NCBI RefSeq assembly: GCF_947179165.1
Contig: NC_077245.1
Location: forward strand, 42,463,286 to 42,527,285
Length of the DNA: 64,000 nt
Reading direction: 5' to 3'
From: Solanum dulcamara
Lineage: Eukaryota; Streptophyta; Magnoliopsida; Solanales; Solanaceae
The position numbers were made by a program, and so were the translations under genes. Shown here piece after piece: positions 23,556-35,099 of this stretch; within the stretch, counting starts at the first letter, position 1, and each line of letters begins with the position of its first letter. The notes beneath the pieces are model-generated. The model saw nothing but the letters and a program-made list of their open reading frames with translations. It did not search any database and was not told the origin of the DNA.

Positions 23556-26500
23556 TGTTATAACCCGTATTTTGCACATTTGGACATTTTGGGATAATTG
23601 TAACAAGTTAAGGATAATGCTATATTTTGATCTTGTTTGATACATAAGTTGGTTATGAAAATTTTAGATATGGAAATACTAAAAAAGGTTAAGGGCAACA
23701 TTAGAATTTTAAAAAAAAATTAGTTTCATGAAAACCTATGGACCAAGTGATTGGGCTTGGAAGAAAAAAAAATAAGAGAGGCCCAAACAAAAGACCCAAG
23801 CCCAAGTCATTCATCCAAGTGATGAATGAATAAAAAGGGGCACTTAGTCATAAACCTCTAGAACCTTCAAGAGAAATTGAGAAAGGAAAAAAAAAGATGA
23901 GTTGGAGGCCAAGTAGGGAGTTGTAAGACTCGACTTACTTGTGTAAGCTATTACTTTGGATGTGTTACATACGTAGGCTACCAAATTGTAAATTTTACAT
24001 ACTTAAGCTACTTGAGTATGTACCAAGCTTACGTAGAAAGGATTACATAAATTCATAAAAAAAGATGAGATTACGAACCCACGAGGGGAAAGAGAAGGTG
24101 ACACGTGGCAGCATGACAGAGTGCCATATGGAAGCATGAGAGAGTGCCACATGGCAATAGCTATATCAAAGGGGGTGCTCCCTACATGCCACTTGGCAGC
24201 CCGTGATTGGAGGAAAGGATGTGTTGGCCCAATGAGGGCTTGACATGTGTCGCCACTTAGGCATTGACACATGTCACCACTTATGGGTTGACACGTTTCA
24301 CCCCTAAAGTAGTCTATATATATGAGTCTTATGACTCATCAAGTTCAATACCTCTCTAGAAAATTCAAGACAAAGAGAGAAAACTCTAGAGAAAAAAAGA
24401 GAAGAGAAACCCTAAGCTAAGAGAGAAAAAGGGCTACGGATTTGGAGGAAAAAAAGGCAAGTCTCCAATTTCATTTCGTGAATCAATTATATAGGGTGTA
24501 CCATGATGTTATTAAGGTTTTAGTAAAGAAAATTGTTGATTTGGAGCAGAACCAAAACGTGATAAAATAGACCAAAAGTTTAGGTGTGCTAAAGAAACTT
24601 TCGAGGCAAGTTTCGATGAGTTTGACGAGTTTTGGGTAAGGTAAGAAATTCCCTTTAAAATTGGAGTTAATGATGTTTTTATGAGGAATATTACATGTCT
24701 TAAATAAGTTTGGAAGTGGAAAAATTACATAAGGATGCTTGACGTTAGAAACAAACTAAATTGAAGTGGTTATAGCTAAATCGAAGTCGAGTAGTAGGTT
24801 GTCGTTGTGGTGCTGCGGGTACAGCTGGTTGGGTTTCGTGTAGAAGGGATTTACAGTGTTTTAAAAAGGGTGTGGGTTATTTTATGTGCATACACATAAC
24901 CCCCCATTTGGTATGGTTAAAGACTTTATGAAATAAACGTTAAAAACTCTATTTTGGTATCGTAAATTTTGAGCTAGTTGTTTGGAGTTGTATTGTGTAA
25001 TATTGAGGTGGTTCAATTATATATATGCTTCTGATTGTTTTTTTTTGGTGTGGTTGTTGACATGGTGCCTGAGTTGAAATCTCGGGGATGTTGAAGTTAT
25101 AAGGGAGATGCTACCCGATTTTTGGTAACTTAGGAACTAGTAATGAACTAGTCGAGGGAAATGGATAAGGAAATGACCTCTATGGAGACTTGGGTGTAGA
25201 GTTGGAATTGGAAAGTGAAAGGTCATTAAGCATAGTTTTACTTTCATGTTAAATAGGTTCAAGAGACGACGAGGCAAACATATTAGGAGTAATCCGTAAG
25301 AGGTATGTAAAGCTAACCGTTCCTTCTTTTGGCATGTCTTTGGCATAAGTAAGTAAAAATTATTCTTTCTCTTGAGATGTTTTGACATAAGTATATAAAG
25401 CTAATCTTTCTTTTTGTCATGGTTTTTATGAAACAAGTAGATGACTTTTATATGATTCCTAGGAAGTTCTATTCCTAGAGCCACTAGGATGGCCAATTTC
25501 TTGATTTCCAAAAGATATTTTAGTACGCTTTGATACGAGTATATGATTCCAGAAGTTCTATTTTCGTATAATCCATAGTGACTTTCAAAAGGTACTTGAT
25601 ATGACTCTTGTCGCGATTTTGAATCATAGCTCATTTTGATTATTCTATCGAGTCTCAAATATGATATAAATTACATATAGTTTCTCACTACTCTACTCAT
25701 AGATGCCTCAATGCTTCCTTCACTGAGCCCAAGCCAGGTTTGTTATCATGCATACCTCTTTACATTGTTCGTCGTGTCCTAACATGAGGGGGCAGGTACT
25801 CTCTGTACATGGGTTTGTGGAATTATGTTATTCCATGTACACGTATGATATAATATGATGTGATATGACCATCTAATATGATATAATTTATTACAGAGAG
25901 ATATTCCCTACTTTGGATGTATGTTGTGCTGTGGCGCCAGTGACGGGGTGGCAACCACATTTTATTCATAGAGTTCTATCATGAGGCCGGATATGGCATA
26001 TTGTTTTCCTCTTGCATTATCAGGGGTTGTAAAAAGCATTTTGATATTTCTGGATATTTCGCCTTTGTTTTTTACGTTCTTTTTGGGTGATGACTTTATT
26101 TATTACAATCCTTCCTTTATATATTCAGTACATTTTCTATACTAACCCCCTTTCTTCGGGGGCTACGTTACATGCTCGCAGGTACGGACGATCATTTTGA
26201 TGATCCACTCTGTTAGGACATCCACCCTGTTGGTTGGCAGTGCTCCTTTGTATGGAGCCCTATTTTGGTACTAACTTTTCTATTGTACATTTGTACATGT
26301 TGGTTAAGGGTACAATGGGGCCCTGTCCCATCATATGACTAGGCTATCATTCTGTAGAGGTCTATAGACTTGTGATGTGGGTTATGTATATATGTTTTGG
26401 GCTTTGTGTTCCATGATGGCCTTAACGGCACTCTTGTGCTATATTTGTTTTTATGCGCTCTCTAGCGACCCCTTTTTGATTTCTACTTTTGTTTATTCTG

Positions 26501-26582
26501 CTAATACTCTAAGTGGGGATAAAGGTACGTATGGGTGCCTAATTTGGGCACCAGTCACGACCTACGGAGTTGGGTCATGAAA
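23556..26582 (+). repeat. 5' LTR of the family B element (3027 bp)
   Basis: Starts TGTTATAACCCGTATTTTG and ends GTCATGAAA (consensus GTCATGACA). Recognised by comparison with 28486-31461. It contains G-box and GACATGT-type dyads (24100-24305), a TATA-like run (24315-24323) and an inverted TGAGTC pair (24322-24339). Open frames within it are not conserved. Confidence 0.9.
24100..24340 (+). promoter_or_regulatory. Presumed promoter of LTR B (5' copy)
   Basis: ACACGTGGCA (24101-24110) contains a CACGTG G-box, the core bound by plant bZIP and bHLH/PIF factors. It is followed by GCCACATGGC-like and GACACATGTC-like dyads, then TCTATATATATGAG (TATA-like, 24313-24325) and ATGAGTC-TTAT-GACTCAT (24322-24339), whose halves resemble GCN4-type bZIP sites. 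The arrangement suggests a Pol II promoter. Activity and factors are inference. Confidence 0.5.
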
Positions 26583-28346
26583 CAATTGGTATTACAGCGC
26601 TTTGGTCATTGGAATGTCTATAAACTGTGTCTAGTAGAGTCCAATTTATTGGTGTATGGTGCACCACATCTATAAATAGGAGGCTATAATACATTTAGGA
26701 TGTTACCTTCCTTTCTTGTCTTAGATCGTGCGATAGATCCCAACTATAGGAAATGAAATTCCTTTTTTTACTAACCTTTGGTTTCAGCTAAAGAACGACA
26801 TCGACAAGAGAAAGTGATGGATGATGTTGGAAGCTACACAATATACAGGTAAGTAATGGTGTGAAAGAGGCATGCTGGATAAGGTAAGAATATTAAAATA
26901 TGATTGAAATGTAAAGTTGAAAATTGAAAGGAAAAGTAGACAGGAAAGTGTAACGGGTGGAGTTTGAGTTGGACATACGCGGTAAGTCCGTCATTTTATA
27001 CTGTGGTTAATATTGGGCGCCTTGTGTGGCTGTGATATGAATATATATATGTAGGCCCTGTGAGACGTTATGGCTATGATATGAGATGATATAGATGTAT
27101 ATATTTACGTTGGCTTTATATGGCATTGTTGGTATTTCCTGCATGCAGGTTTGGAGATAGTGAGGAATATAGAGGACACTCTTCCAAAATTAACTGGGAA
27201 ATAGAAAAAGAATTAGATATAAGGTTGTAATATATCTTGAGAGATCATATCCATGGTAACGCTAAGATCCGGCTAAACAAGGAGTACAACTGACTTTGAG
27301 AAATAAGTTAATTACGGTATGGGTGGTAATTAGAAATTCAATACTAATATAGTAAGAAGAATGGTGATGGATATGAATTTCTCAAGACAGCCTGCGAGGT
27401 ATTAAGGATGAGAATGACGAGGAAGGATAAGGGGTTAAGTACGCTTGCTCCACCACTTGGAATTAGCCCAGAGTAAGGATCGTGAATAAAAGTTAAGAAA
27501 TATTACCCTCCAAGATTGACTATGAGCAGAATATAGTGTGAATATAATGAGGATCATCATGGAAGTACGTAGCGCCTAGTAAATAAGTAATTAAAGAATG
27601 TGATTGTGAGTAAGATTAAGAGTTAGCATCGAGTACACAATAAGGATGAAAGTTTATAAAGCAGAAAAGGGTATTGTGTATATGTAACTCTAATTTGGAA
27701 ATAGTGGGATCCCTCGAGGATAGGGAAAAGAAAATTACAAAATAACTAAGGCATTGTGAAATTATTAAAGGAACAAGTGGTATTCTTTGAAAAAAAAGAG
27801 GTGATAACAAAATGTGAAACACGTGTCATCAGAGTATAAGTTCCCCCGAATGGAGAATCAGACACGATTATAAGCACTAGTAATGTTCTGATATGGATCA
27901 ATGAAATGTGGCTTCGGCTAAACTACTACATTAGTTATATGACTCGAGTACCAGTACTTGGATTAGAGTGTGTACTATTTATCGAGAATTCTAAGCACCC
28001 CATGATTTTACTAAGGTTTCTTAAAGGGGAAACCTAAAGTATAGTTGATCTAACAGAAGGTGTAGACATGGTGCAGTATGTTAAAGGGTTGGAACAGAAT
28101 CACTTGCGCGTGAATAGTTTAAAATAAAAAGAGGATGACATTGGTACACCCTAAAAAGGGGGAAGTGGACAATAGAAATACAAGAGTAAGAGAAAATCAA
28201 CTGACGCTATCATATGTAAATGGAAACACTTAAACTTCAAATGAGATCCCATAAGAGATGGATGGATCTCGAGGCCAATAATAAACAAATAGAAGTCGCG
28301 GTATCTGAGACCATGTGAGGAACCATTGGTAGAGACCTTAAGCGAT
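26583..28346 (+). other. Internal non-coding region of the family B element
   Basis: Starts with the primer site TGGTATTACAGCGC (26587-26600) and a leader shared with other elements here (GTCTAGTAGAGTC near 26628, hairpin 26651-26665, ATAGGAGGCTA near 26676). From about 26760 to 28346 I find no frame with gag or pol similarity and only short open frames. It is either strongly decayed coding sequence or unrelated filler. Confidence 0.7.
26651..26665 (+). other. Leader hairpin of family B
   Basis: GGTGTATGGTGCACC can fold with a 6-bp stem, including one U-G pair, and a 3-base loop. The same place in the related leader at 63053-63067 reads GGTGCATTGTGCACC, where the wobble is a perfect pair. 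Confidence 0.5.
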
Positions 28347-28430
28347 GGATGCGATCATGCCAGCACTAACGCACTGGATCCCATCAGAATTCCGAAGTTA
28401 AGCGTGCTTGGACGAGAGTAGTACTAAGAT
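28347..28430 (+). ncRNA. Truncated 5S rRNA sequence inside a retrotransposon
   Basis: 84 bases match the first 84 of plant 5S rRNA from memory, with about six differences, all transitions. Key stretches are GGATGCGATCAT at the start, GGATCCCATCAGAA, and AAGTTAAGCGTGCTTGG, which holds the A-box of the internal Pol III promoter. The match stops after GTACTAAGAT (28430), so most of the C-box and the 3' third of the gene are missing. It is in the same orientation as the element, 41 bases before the polypurine tract. It is not a functional 5S gene. Cassandra elements are known to carry 5S sequence, but in their LTRs, whereas here it is internal. Confidence 0.85.
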
Positions 28431-28449
28431 CTTGAGGAAGGTTTTGGTT

Positions 28450-28469
28450 AACATTCGAGGACGAATGTT
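28450..28469 (+). other. Perfect inverted repeat just before the polypurine tract
   Basis: AACATTCG (28450-28457) and CGAATGTT (28462-28469) around AGGA. The equivalent place before LTR E (52683-52701) keeps a 6-bp inverted repeat with a changed base pair. Confidence 0.7.
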
Positions 28470-28471
28470 CT

Positions 28472-28485
28472 AAAGGGGAGGAGGA
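28472..28485 (+). other. Polypurine tract of the family B element
   Basis: AAAGGGGAGGAGGA directly abuts the 3' LTR. In LTR retrotransposons this RNA tract primes plus-strand DNA synthesis. Confidence 0.85.
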
Positions 28486-31461
28486 TGTTATAACCCGTAT
28501 TTTACACATTTGGACATTTTGGGATAATTGTAACAAGTAAGGATAATGCTATATTTTGATCTTGTTTGATACATAAGTTGGTTATGAAAATTTTGGATGT
28601 GGAAATACTAGAAAAGGTTAAGGGCAAAATTGGAATTTCAAAAAAAACAACTTAGTTTCCTGAAAACCTATGGACTAAGTGATTGGGCTTGGAAGAAAAA
28701 AAAGAAAATAAGAGAGGCCCAAACAAAAGACCCAAGCCCAAGTCATTCATCCATGTGATGAATAAATAAAAAGGAGAACTTAGTCATAAACCTCTAGAAC
28801 CTTCAAGCGAAATTGAGATAGGAGAAAAAAAAAAGATGAGTTGGAGGCCAAGTAGGGAGTCGTAAGACTCAACTTACTTGTGTAAGCTATTACTTTGGAT
28901 GTGTTACATACGTAAGCTACCAAATTAGAAATTTTACATACTTAAGCTACTTGAGTACGTACCAAGCTTACGTAGCAAGGATTACATAGATTCATAAAAA
29001 AAGACGAGATGGAACAAAAAGTGCCACGTGGCAGCATGAGAGAGTGTCATGTGGTAGCAGCAAGAGAAAAGGGGGTGGGCCCCACATGCCACATGGCATC
29101 TCATGATTGGAGGAAGGGATGTGTTAGCCCAATGAGGGCTTGATATGTGTCACCACTTATGGCTTGACACATGTCACCATTTAGGGGTTGACATGTGTCT
29201 CCCCCAAAGTAGTCTATATATATGAGTCTTATGACTCATCAATTTCCATACCTCTCTAAAAAATTCAAGACAAAGAGAGAAAACTCTAGAGAAAAAAATA
29301 GAAGAGAAACCCTAAGCTAAGAGAGAAAGAGGGCTACAGATTTGGAGGAAAAAAAGGTAAGTCTCTGATTTCATTCCGTGAATCAATTATCTAGGGTGTA
29401 CCATGATGTTATGAAGGTGTTATTAATGAAAATTTATGGTTTGGAGCAGCACCAAAACGTGAGCAAACAGCCCCAAAGTTTTAGGCGCGCTAAAGAAACT
29501 TCCGAGGCAAGTTTCGATGAGTTTGACGAGTTTCAGGTAAGGTAAGGACTTCCCTTTCAAATTGGAGTTTATGATGTTTTTATGAGGTATATTATATTTA
29601 TTAAATAAGGTTGGAAGTGGAAAATGGCATAAGGATGCTTGACGTTAGAAACAAACTAAATTGAAGTGGTTATAGCTAAATCGAAGTCGAGTAGTGGGTT
29701 GTCGTTATGGTGCTGCGGGTGCAGCTGGTTGGGTTACGTGTTGAAGGGGTTTAAAGTGTTTTAAAAAGGTTGTGGGTGCTTCTGGTTTCAGCCACACGAC
29801 CCTCGGTTTGGTATGGCTAAAGATTTTATGAAATAAAGGTTAAAAACTCTATTTTGTTTGGAGTTGTATTGTGTAATATTGAGGTGGTTCAATTGTATAT
29901 ATGCTGCTGGTTGTTGTTGTAGTGTGGTTTTTCAAATGGTAGCCGAGTTGAAATCTCGGGGATGTTGAAGTTATAGGGGAGATGCTGCCCGATTTTTGGT
30001 AACTTAGGAACTAGTAATGAACTAGTCGAGGGAAATGGATAAGGAAATGACCTCTATGGAGACTTGGTTGTAGAGATGGAATTGGAAAGTGAAAGGTTAT
30101 TAACCATAGTATTACTTTCATGTTAACTAGGTTCAAGAGACGACGATGTGAACGTATTAGAAGTAATCCATAAGAGGTATGTAAAGCTAACCGTTCCTTC
30201 TTTTGGCATTTCTTTGGCATAAGTATGTAAATATTATTCTTTCTCTTGGCTTATTTTGACATAAGTATATAAAGCTAATATTCCTTTTTGGCATGGTTTT
30301 TATGAAACAAGTATATGAATTTTATATGATTCCGAGGAAGTTCTTATTCCTAGAGCCACTAGGATGGCCAATTTCTTGATTTCCAAAAGATATTTTATTA
30401 TGCTTTGATATGAGTATATGATTCTAGAAGTTCTATTTTGATATAATCCATAGTGACTTTCAAAAGGTACTTGATATGACTCTTGTCTTGATTTTGAATG
30501 ATAGCTCATTTTGATTATTCAATCGAGTCTCAAATATGATTTAAATTGCATATAGTTTCTCACTATTCCATTAGTGGATGCCTCAATCCTTCCTTCACTA
30601 AGCCCGGGCCAAGTTTATTATCGTTCGTACCTCTATGCATTGTTTGCCGTATCCCGACATGGGGGGGAAGGTACGCCCTGTACATGGGTTTGTGGAGTTA
30701 TGTTGTGCCATGTACATGTTTGATTTGATATGATGTGATATGGCCATATGATATGATATGATATGATTTATTACGGAGATATTCTCTACTCTGGATGTAT
30801 GTTGTGTTATGGCGCCAGTGATGGGGTAGCGAACACATTTTGATCATCGAGTCCCGTAATGGGGCCTGATATGGCATATATTTTTCCGCTTGCATTATTA
30901 GGGGTTGTAAAAAGTATTTTGATTTTTCTGGATATTTCGCCTTTGATTTGCACATTCTGTTCTGGTGATGACTATATTTATTACAGTCCTTGATTTACAT
31001 ATTCGGTACATTTTCCGTACTGACCCTCTTTCTTTGGGGGCTGCATTACATGCCCGCAGGTACACACGCTCGGTTTGCTGATCCACTCGCTTAGGACATC
31101 TACCCTGTTGGTTGGCAGTGCTCCTTTGTCCGGAGCCCTTATTTTGGTACTAACTTTTCTGTTGTACATTTGTATATGTTGGTTAAGGGTACGACGGGGC
31201 CCTGTCTCATCATATGACTAGGCTATCATTCTGTAGAGGTCTGTAGACTTGTGATGTGGGTTATGTATATATGTTTTGGTCTTTGTATTCCGTGATGGCC
31301 TTAACGGCCCTCTTGTTCTATATTTGTTCTCATGCGCTCTCTAGCGACCCCTTTATGATTTGTACTTTTGTTTATTCTGCTAACATGCTAAATAGGGCTA
31401 AGGGTATGTATGGGTGCCCAACTCGGGCAACAGTCACGGCCTATGGAGTTGGGTCATGACA
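28486..31461 (+). repeat. 3' LTR of the family B element (2976 bp)
   Basis: Starts TGTTATAACCCGTATTTTA and ends GTCATGACA. It matches the 5' LTR along its length. It contains TGCCACGTGGCA at 29022-29033, a perfect 12-bp palindrome with a G-box, a TATA-like run near 29215 and the TGAGTC/GACTCA pair at 29222-29239. Confidence 0.9.
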
Positions 31462-32891
31462 ATAATAAAGAAAAGGAGAATCTACTTGCCAAGGTAGACT
31501 CTACCCCGCTAGGCGGGTCATATATGTGCATATATGGATCCAATAGCTAGGCCAAAAAGGCAATTCTACGGTGGTACGTAGTTAAGAGACAAGAGACTTT
31601 ATATAAGGACCCCTTATTTTGAACCCCCAACTCAAGTCCATATTCGGTGATAAGTAGAATCCCACGGAATACATACATAACATAGAAATCATAATGACTA
31701 ATATCATAGTCATGATCATAAGTTTAAAATCATAGAGTAGCTCATTTTTATAACATACTTGTAATGTGAGAATTGACCTTTCATCATTACAATTATATTT
31801 GCATAATTCATATCATTAGGCCTTAGGTCACCACATAGGGCCCTAAGTCACCTTACTTCATACTTTACATAAAAATCATCATTCGAAACATACTTATAGT
31901 CCATGATTATAATTGAAATATATAATCATAATTTATACTTGGAAATTCATGATCATAGCTTATACTTGAAATTAGGGTAAGACATTAAATGCATGAGAAA
32001 TTGACTTGAAATTCATGAAATTGACTTGAAAACATGCATGATGATAACTTTATATCAGTCCATACATAATTCATATAGATAATATCATTAGGAAGTATAA
32101 TTAAAAATACTCCTATTTTACATCATGAACCCTAGAAATCAAAATAGGAGTATTCATGAAAAAACTCTTCAATTTAATGAAATAACCATCAATTTATATT
32201 AAAATCAACTCATGATCATACTTTGATTCAAAATTCATGCAATAGGAGTAGAGATCATAAAACTCATAAAATACCATACTTTAACTTGATAGAAAATCTT
32301 GAAGAATTTATTGGGCTTCATGGATGAAAGGATCCATGAATCAATACCCACATACCTTAAGTAAGAAGACCTATTAACTTAGAAGAACTTGAGAGTTTTA
32401 ATGGAGAGCTTGAGTGAATTTACTTGATGTCTTCAATGGAGTCCTTGAGAGTCTTTTGTAGTGAGAAAAACATTTGAGTAGGTGAATTATAGAAAAATAA
32501 ATAGAACTACAGGTAGGTTAATTTATAGAGTTGAATTAGGTCCTAAAAATGTCTAGGTTCATTAGCTAACAATTTGGGAAAAGTCTAAAATTCCCTTACT
32601 AAAAATTAATTTCATCCATGAAAAATGAATGCAAGGTCCGCGATGCGGAGGTGAGCAAGTCCACGATGCAGACTTGTCACGCAGCTTACTATTTGCGCAA
32701 TTTCTTTGAAAATCTATCTTTTGATATACGGGTCCTAAAAATCTACCGAAACTATTTTTCCATAGGTTTTGACCCCCTGATCAATATTCCAAACTCGGAT
32801 TTTCCAAAAAGATTAAGGATGATGCATTACTTGAGCGACCTATTCCCAAGGGATTCTTAAGGCACTTATTAGCATTTTGAGAGATGTTATA

Positions 32892-33873
32892 GTCTAGTAC
32901 ACCATTTATTTTGCCCTACTTAAGAAAGTTCCTTACCTGATGGCTTGGTTTCTGACAAGTCCAGCAAACATTTTCACCAATGGGTTTTCTTTGACCGGAT
33001 GACATAGTATCCATCTTCCCCTTTCCTTTGTCATTTCCTTCTTGTCTTCAGTTGTATTTCTTCCATTCTTTGTCGTTCTTCTTCCTCTTAGTCTTAGACA
33101 ATGAACTAAGGTCAGTAGTGACATTATTATACCAGAAATCAATTACGGCATCCACTACAGCAATTTCACTTGGTCTTGAAATTTCTGCCTGCGCAATTCA
33201 TTTTGTGCCCACCCCTACATGCCAGAAATAAAATTTTGCAACTTATCTTGGTCGAACATCTTCTGAACATCCAACCAAAGTGATGTGAATTCCTTCACAT
33301 AGTATCAAATTGATCCCACTTGTTTCAAATATTTCAACCTGTCCCTAGCAACCCAAGAAGAGTTACTTGGCAGGAATGTTTCACGAAGTGCATCCCTAAG
33401 TTTTTCCCACTTATCAACCTTGGGCCTTTTTACACTCTCATCATCAACATTCTTCATCTGCCACCAGAGAATGTCATCATACGAAAGTAAGGAAGAGCAA
33501 TGGTAAACTTTTCATTTGCACGGAAATGACCACTAGCAAAGTAATAACTTGGGTTCATGAACTTTGATCTTCGCATGTTCTTCGCCTCCTCTAGGCAAAT
33601 TTGCAACACCCAAATGAAAGACTGTGACCTCCGTCTTTAGATCTTCATTTTCCTTCTTAACGCCCTCAATTTGTGTACTCACAGACTCATAAAAAGCCTG
33701 TAATTCGGCCAACTAGCCATGAACATTCCCATGATAAGTCTGCATCACTACATTGATGCCCTGAATCTTTGTCAGGACATCAACCTGCCTTCATCGATTG
33801 CCGTCATGCCTAGAATGGCCTCCAATCGCATAACTTTTTCCCATAAGACATTGTATCTATATCTTCCAGCCAT
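32892..33873 (-). pseudogene. Galadriel-type gag remnant, copy 1
   Basis: Starts MAGRYRYNVLWEKVM at the minus-strand ATG at 33873-33871, just after the primer site. Several frame changes and stops follow. A zinc-knuckle start CWTCQKPSH (near 32965-32941) is cut before its end by LTR C. The remainder of the same polyprotein resumes in the VNPL linker at 22830 on the other side of that LTR. In the family, gag forms the particle and binds element RNA. This copy is dead. Confidence 0.7.
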
Positions 33874-33893
33874 TGTTAGTGTCAAAATACTTT

Positions 33894-33905
33894 GCTATGA
33901 TACTA
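33894..33905 (-). other. Primer binding site of the Galadriel element, copy 1
   Basis: The minus strand reads TAGTATCATAGC against the consensus TGGTATCAGAGC. It is followed by a short leader to the gag ATG. Only about 30 bases of the adjoining LTR remain. The duplicate is at 38647-38658. Confidence 0.6.
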
Positions 33906-33937
33906 GTTGTAAGAGGGTCAACTCACGAGTAAATAGT

Positions 33938-34768
33938 CCCCTACCAGACCAAGTTACTAATGTAGAGTTCCGAACTTCTATCACCATGCTAGCTCAAGTT
34001 GTGGCAAACCAAGGGGTTGTGGCTCCTCCTAATATTCCCATTACGGCTTCTAGAGTGAGGGACTTTGAAAGGATGAACCCTCTCGAATTCCATGGTTCAA
34101 AAGTTGATGAGGATCCTTAAAGGTTCATTGACGAGATCTATAAGATAGTGAGTATTATGGGGGTGACTTCAGAAAAAAAATGGAGCTAGTGGCCTACCAA
34201 CTTAAGAGTGTTGCTAAAGTTTGGTACACTCAATGGATGTTAGAGAGAGTGGATTAAAGTCCTATTCATTGGGAAGACTTCAAGCTTTCTTTTCTTGATT
34301 GCTTCTTCCCTCTTGAGCTAAGGGAGGCGAAGGTGTTGGAGTTCATCAATCTTAGACAAGGAAACATGGGTATTAGGGACTATGCCCTCAAGTTAACTAA
34401 GCTATCCTAGTATTCTCCTTCATTGGTTGCCGATCCTCATGCCCACATGAGTCAATTCATATCGCGGATATTCGACTTAGTTGCAAAGGAATGTCGTATC
34501 ACTATACTTGTTAAGGAAATGGATATATCTCGGCTCAAGAATTTTGCCGAACAAATTGAAAGAGAGAAACTCAAAGAGATGAGAAGGAGATATTCTAAGA
34601 GAGCATGGTTTGATGGTGGGTTCACAAATGCTAGGACCGGTTGGGTTCCATACCCTAAGTGTCAAGGTGATGGTGTGAGTGATAGAAGCCCCATATTTCC
34701 AAAGTGTGCTAAGTGTAGAAAGAATCATGGAGTAAGGTTATTGATGGGAATGGTGCTTGCTATTGAGG
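33938..34768 (+). pseudogene. Tekay/Del-type gag fragment, copy 1
   Basis: The plus strand reads LPDQVTNVEFRTSITMLAQV, then DFERMNPLEFHGSKVDEDP, the conserved retrotransposon gag core, then after stops LRQGNMGIRDYALK and MDISRLKNFAEQIEREK. A partial zinc knuckle region (CAKCRKNHG) comes just before the cut by LTR D. It is closely similar to the gag at 47781-48870, so it comes from the same family as LTR C. Internal stops occur, for example after VDEDP at 34118. Confidence 0.8.
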
Positions 34769-35074
34769 TGTAATAACCCGTTAGGTCATTTTGAGAACGA
34801 GTCCTCCTCCTTTCATAGAAGACCCTTTTCGTAAATCTAAGTTTAAAATTTTCGACCTTTCAGTAACTTCGGTTAATTAGTTGAGGGATACCTTTAGAGG
34901 ATTAATTTAATTAGTGGGATAAAGTGTTAATTTATTTAATACTTATACTACTTTTCTTATATTTAATAAAATAGGTTCGTAGGGTTTGTCACTTTTAGTA
35001 CATGATTAATTTAGAAAAGAAAAAGAAGAAAATAAATAATAATAAAAGAAAAAATTTAATAATATATATATGTA

Positions 35075-35099
35075 ATCTGATGGCATTAAGCCATCAGAT
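35075..35099. other. Hairpin beside the TATA-like run of LTR D, copy 1
   Basis: ATCTGATGGC and GCCATCAGAT are perfect 10-bp arms around ATTAA, starting 4 bases after the TATA-like run. Repeated at 39828-39852 in copy 2. Confidence 0.8.

Larger units (their letters stand above)
23556..31461 (+). mobile_element. Family B LTR retrotransposon, non-autonomous, carrying 5S sequence
   Basis: A structurally complete element of 7906 bp: 5' LTR 23556-26582, primer site at 26587, a 1903-bp internal region, a polypurine tract at 28472-28485 and 3' LTR 28486-31461. The flanks are ACAAT (23551-23555) and ATAAT (31462-31466), a 5-bp target-site duplication with one C/T difference. The internal region has no recognisable gag or pol, so movement would need proteins from relatives. 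In the first 210 bases the two LTRs differ at roughly a dozen sites, so the insertion is not young. Primer site and leader resemble those of gypsy elements in this window. Confidence 0.85.
22878..32891 (-). repeat. LTR C inserted in the Galadriel element, itself split
   Basis: Two parts, 22878-23555 and 31467-32891 (about 2.1 kb joined), form one minus-strand LTR. It starts TATAACATCTC at 32891 and ends TCGGGTAGTGATA at 22878. The end region matches family C elsewhere (TTTCGATCACCGTGTTACG at 47505, reverse at 22905 and 50157). The seam is exact by comparison with 50773-50830, where the same sequence is uninterrupted. Flanking 5-mers (AGCCA and GTCTA) do not match, so no target-site duplication is claimed. 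Confidence 0.75.

Noticed and set aside
24003..24272. 89-codon minus frame in LTR B (similar at 56544-56798)
   Set aside because: It is the antisense of the promoter dyad cluster; apparent conservation reflects the repeated DNA words.
28347..28430. Functional 5S rRNA gene
   Set aside because: Only the first 84 bases are present, most of the C-box and the 3' third are missing, and there is no tandem 5S array around it.
22873..32896. Target-site duplication around LTR C
   Set aside because: The flanking 5-mers AGCCA and GTCTA differ at three positions, so no duplication can be claimed.
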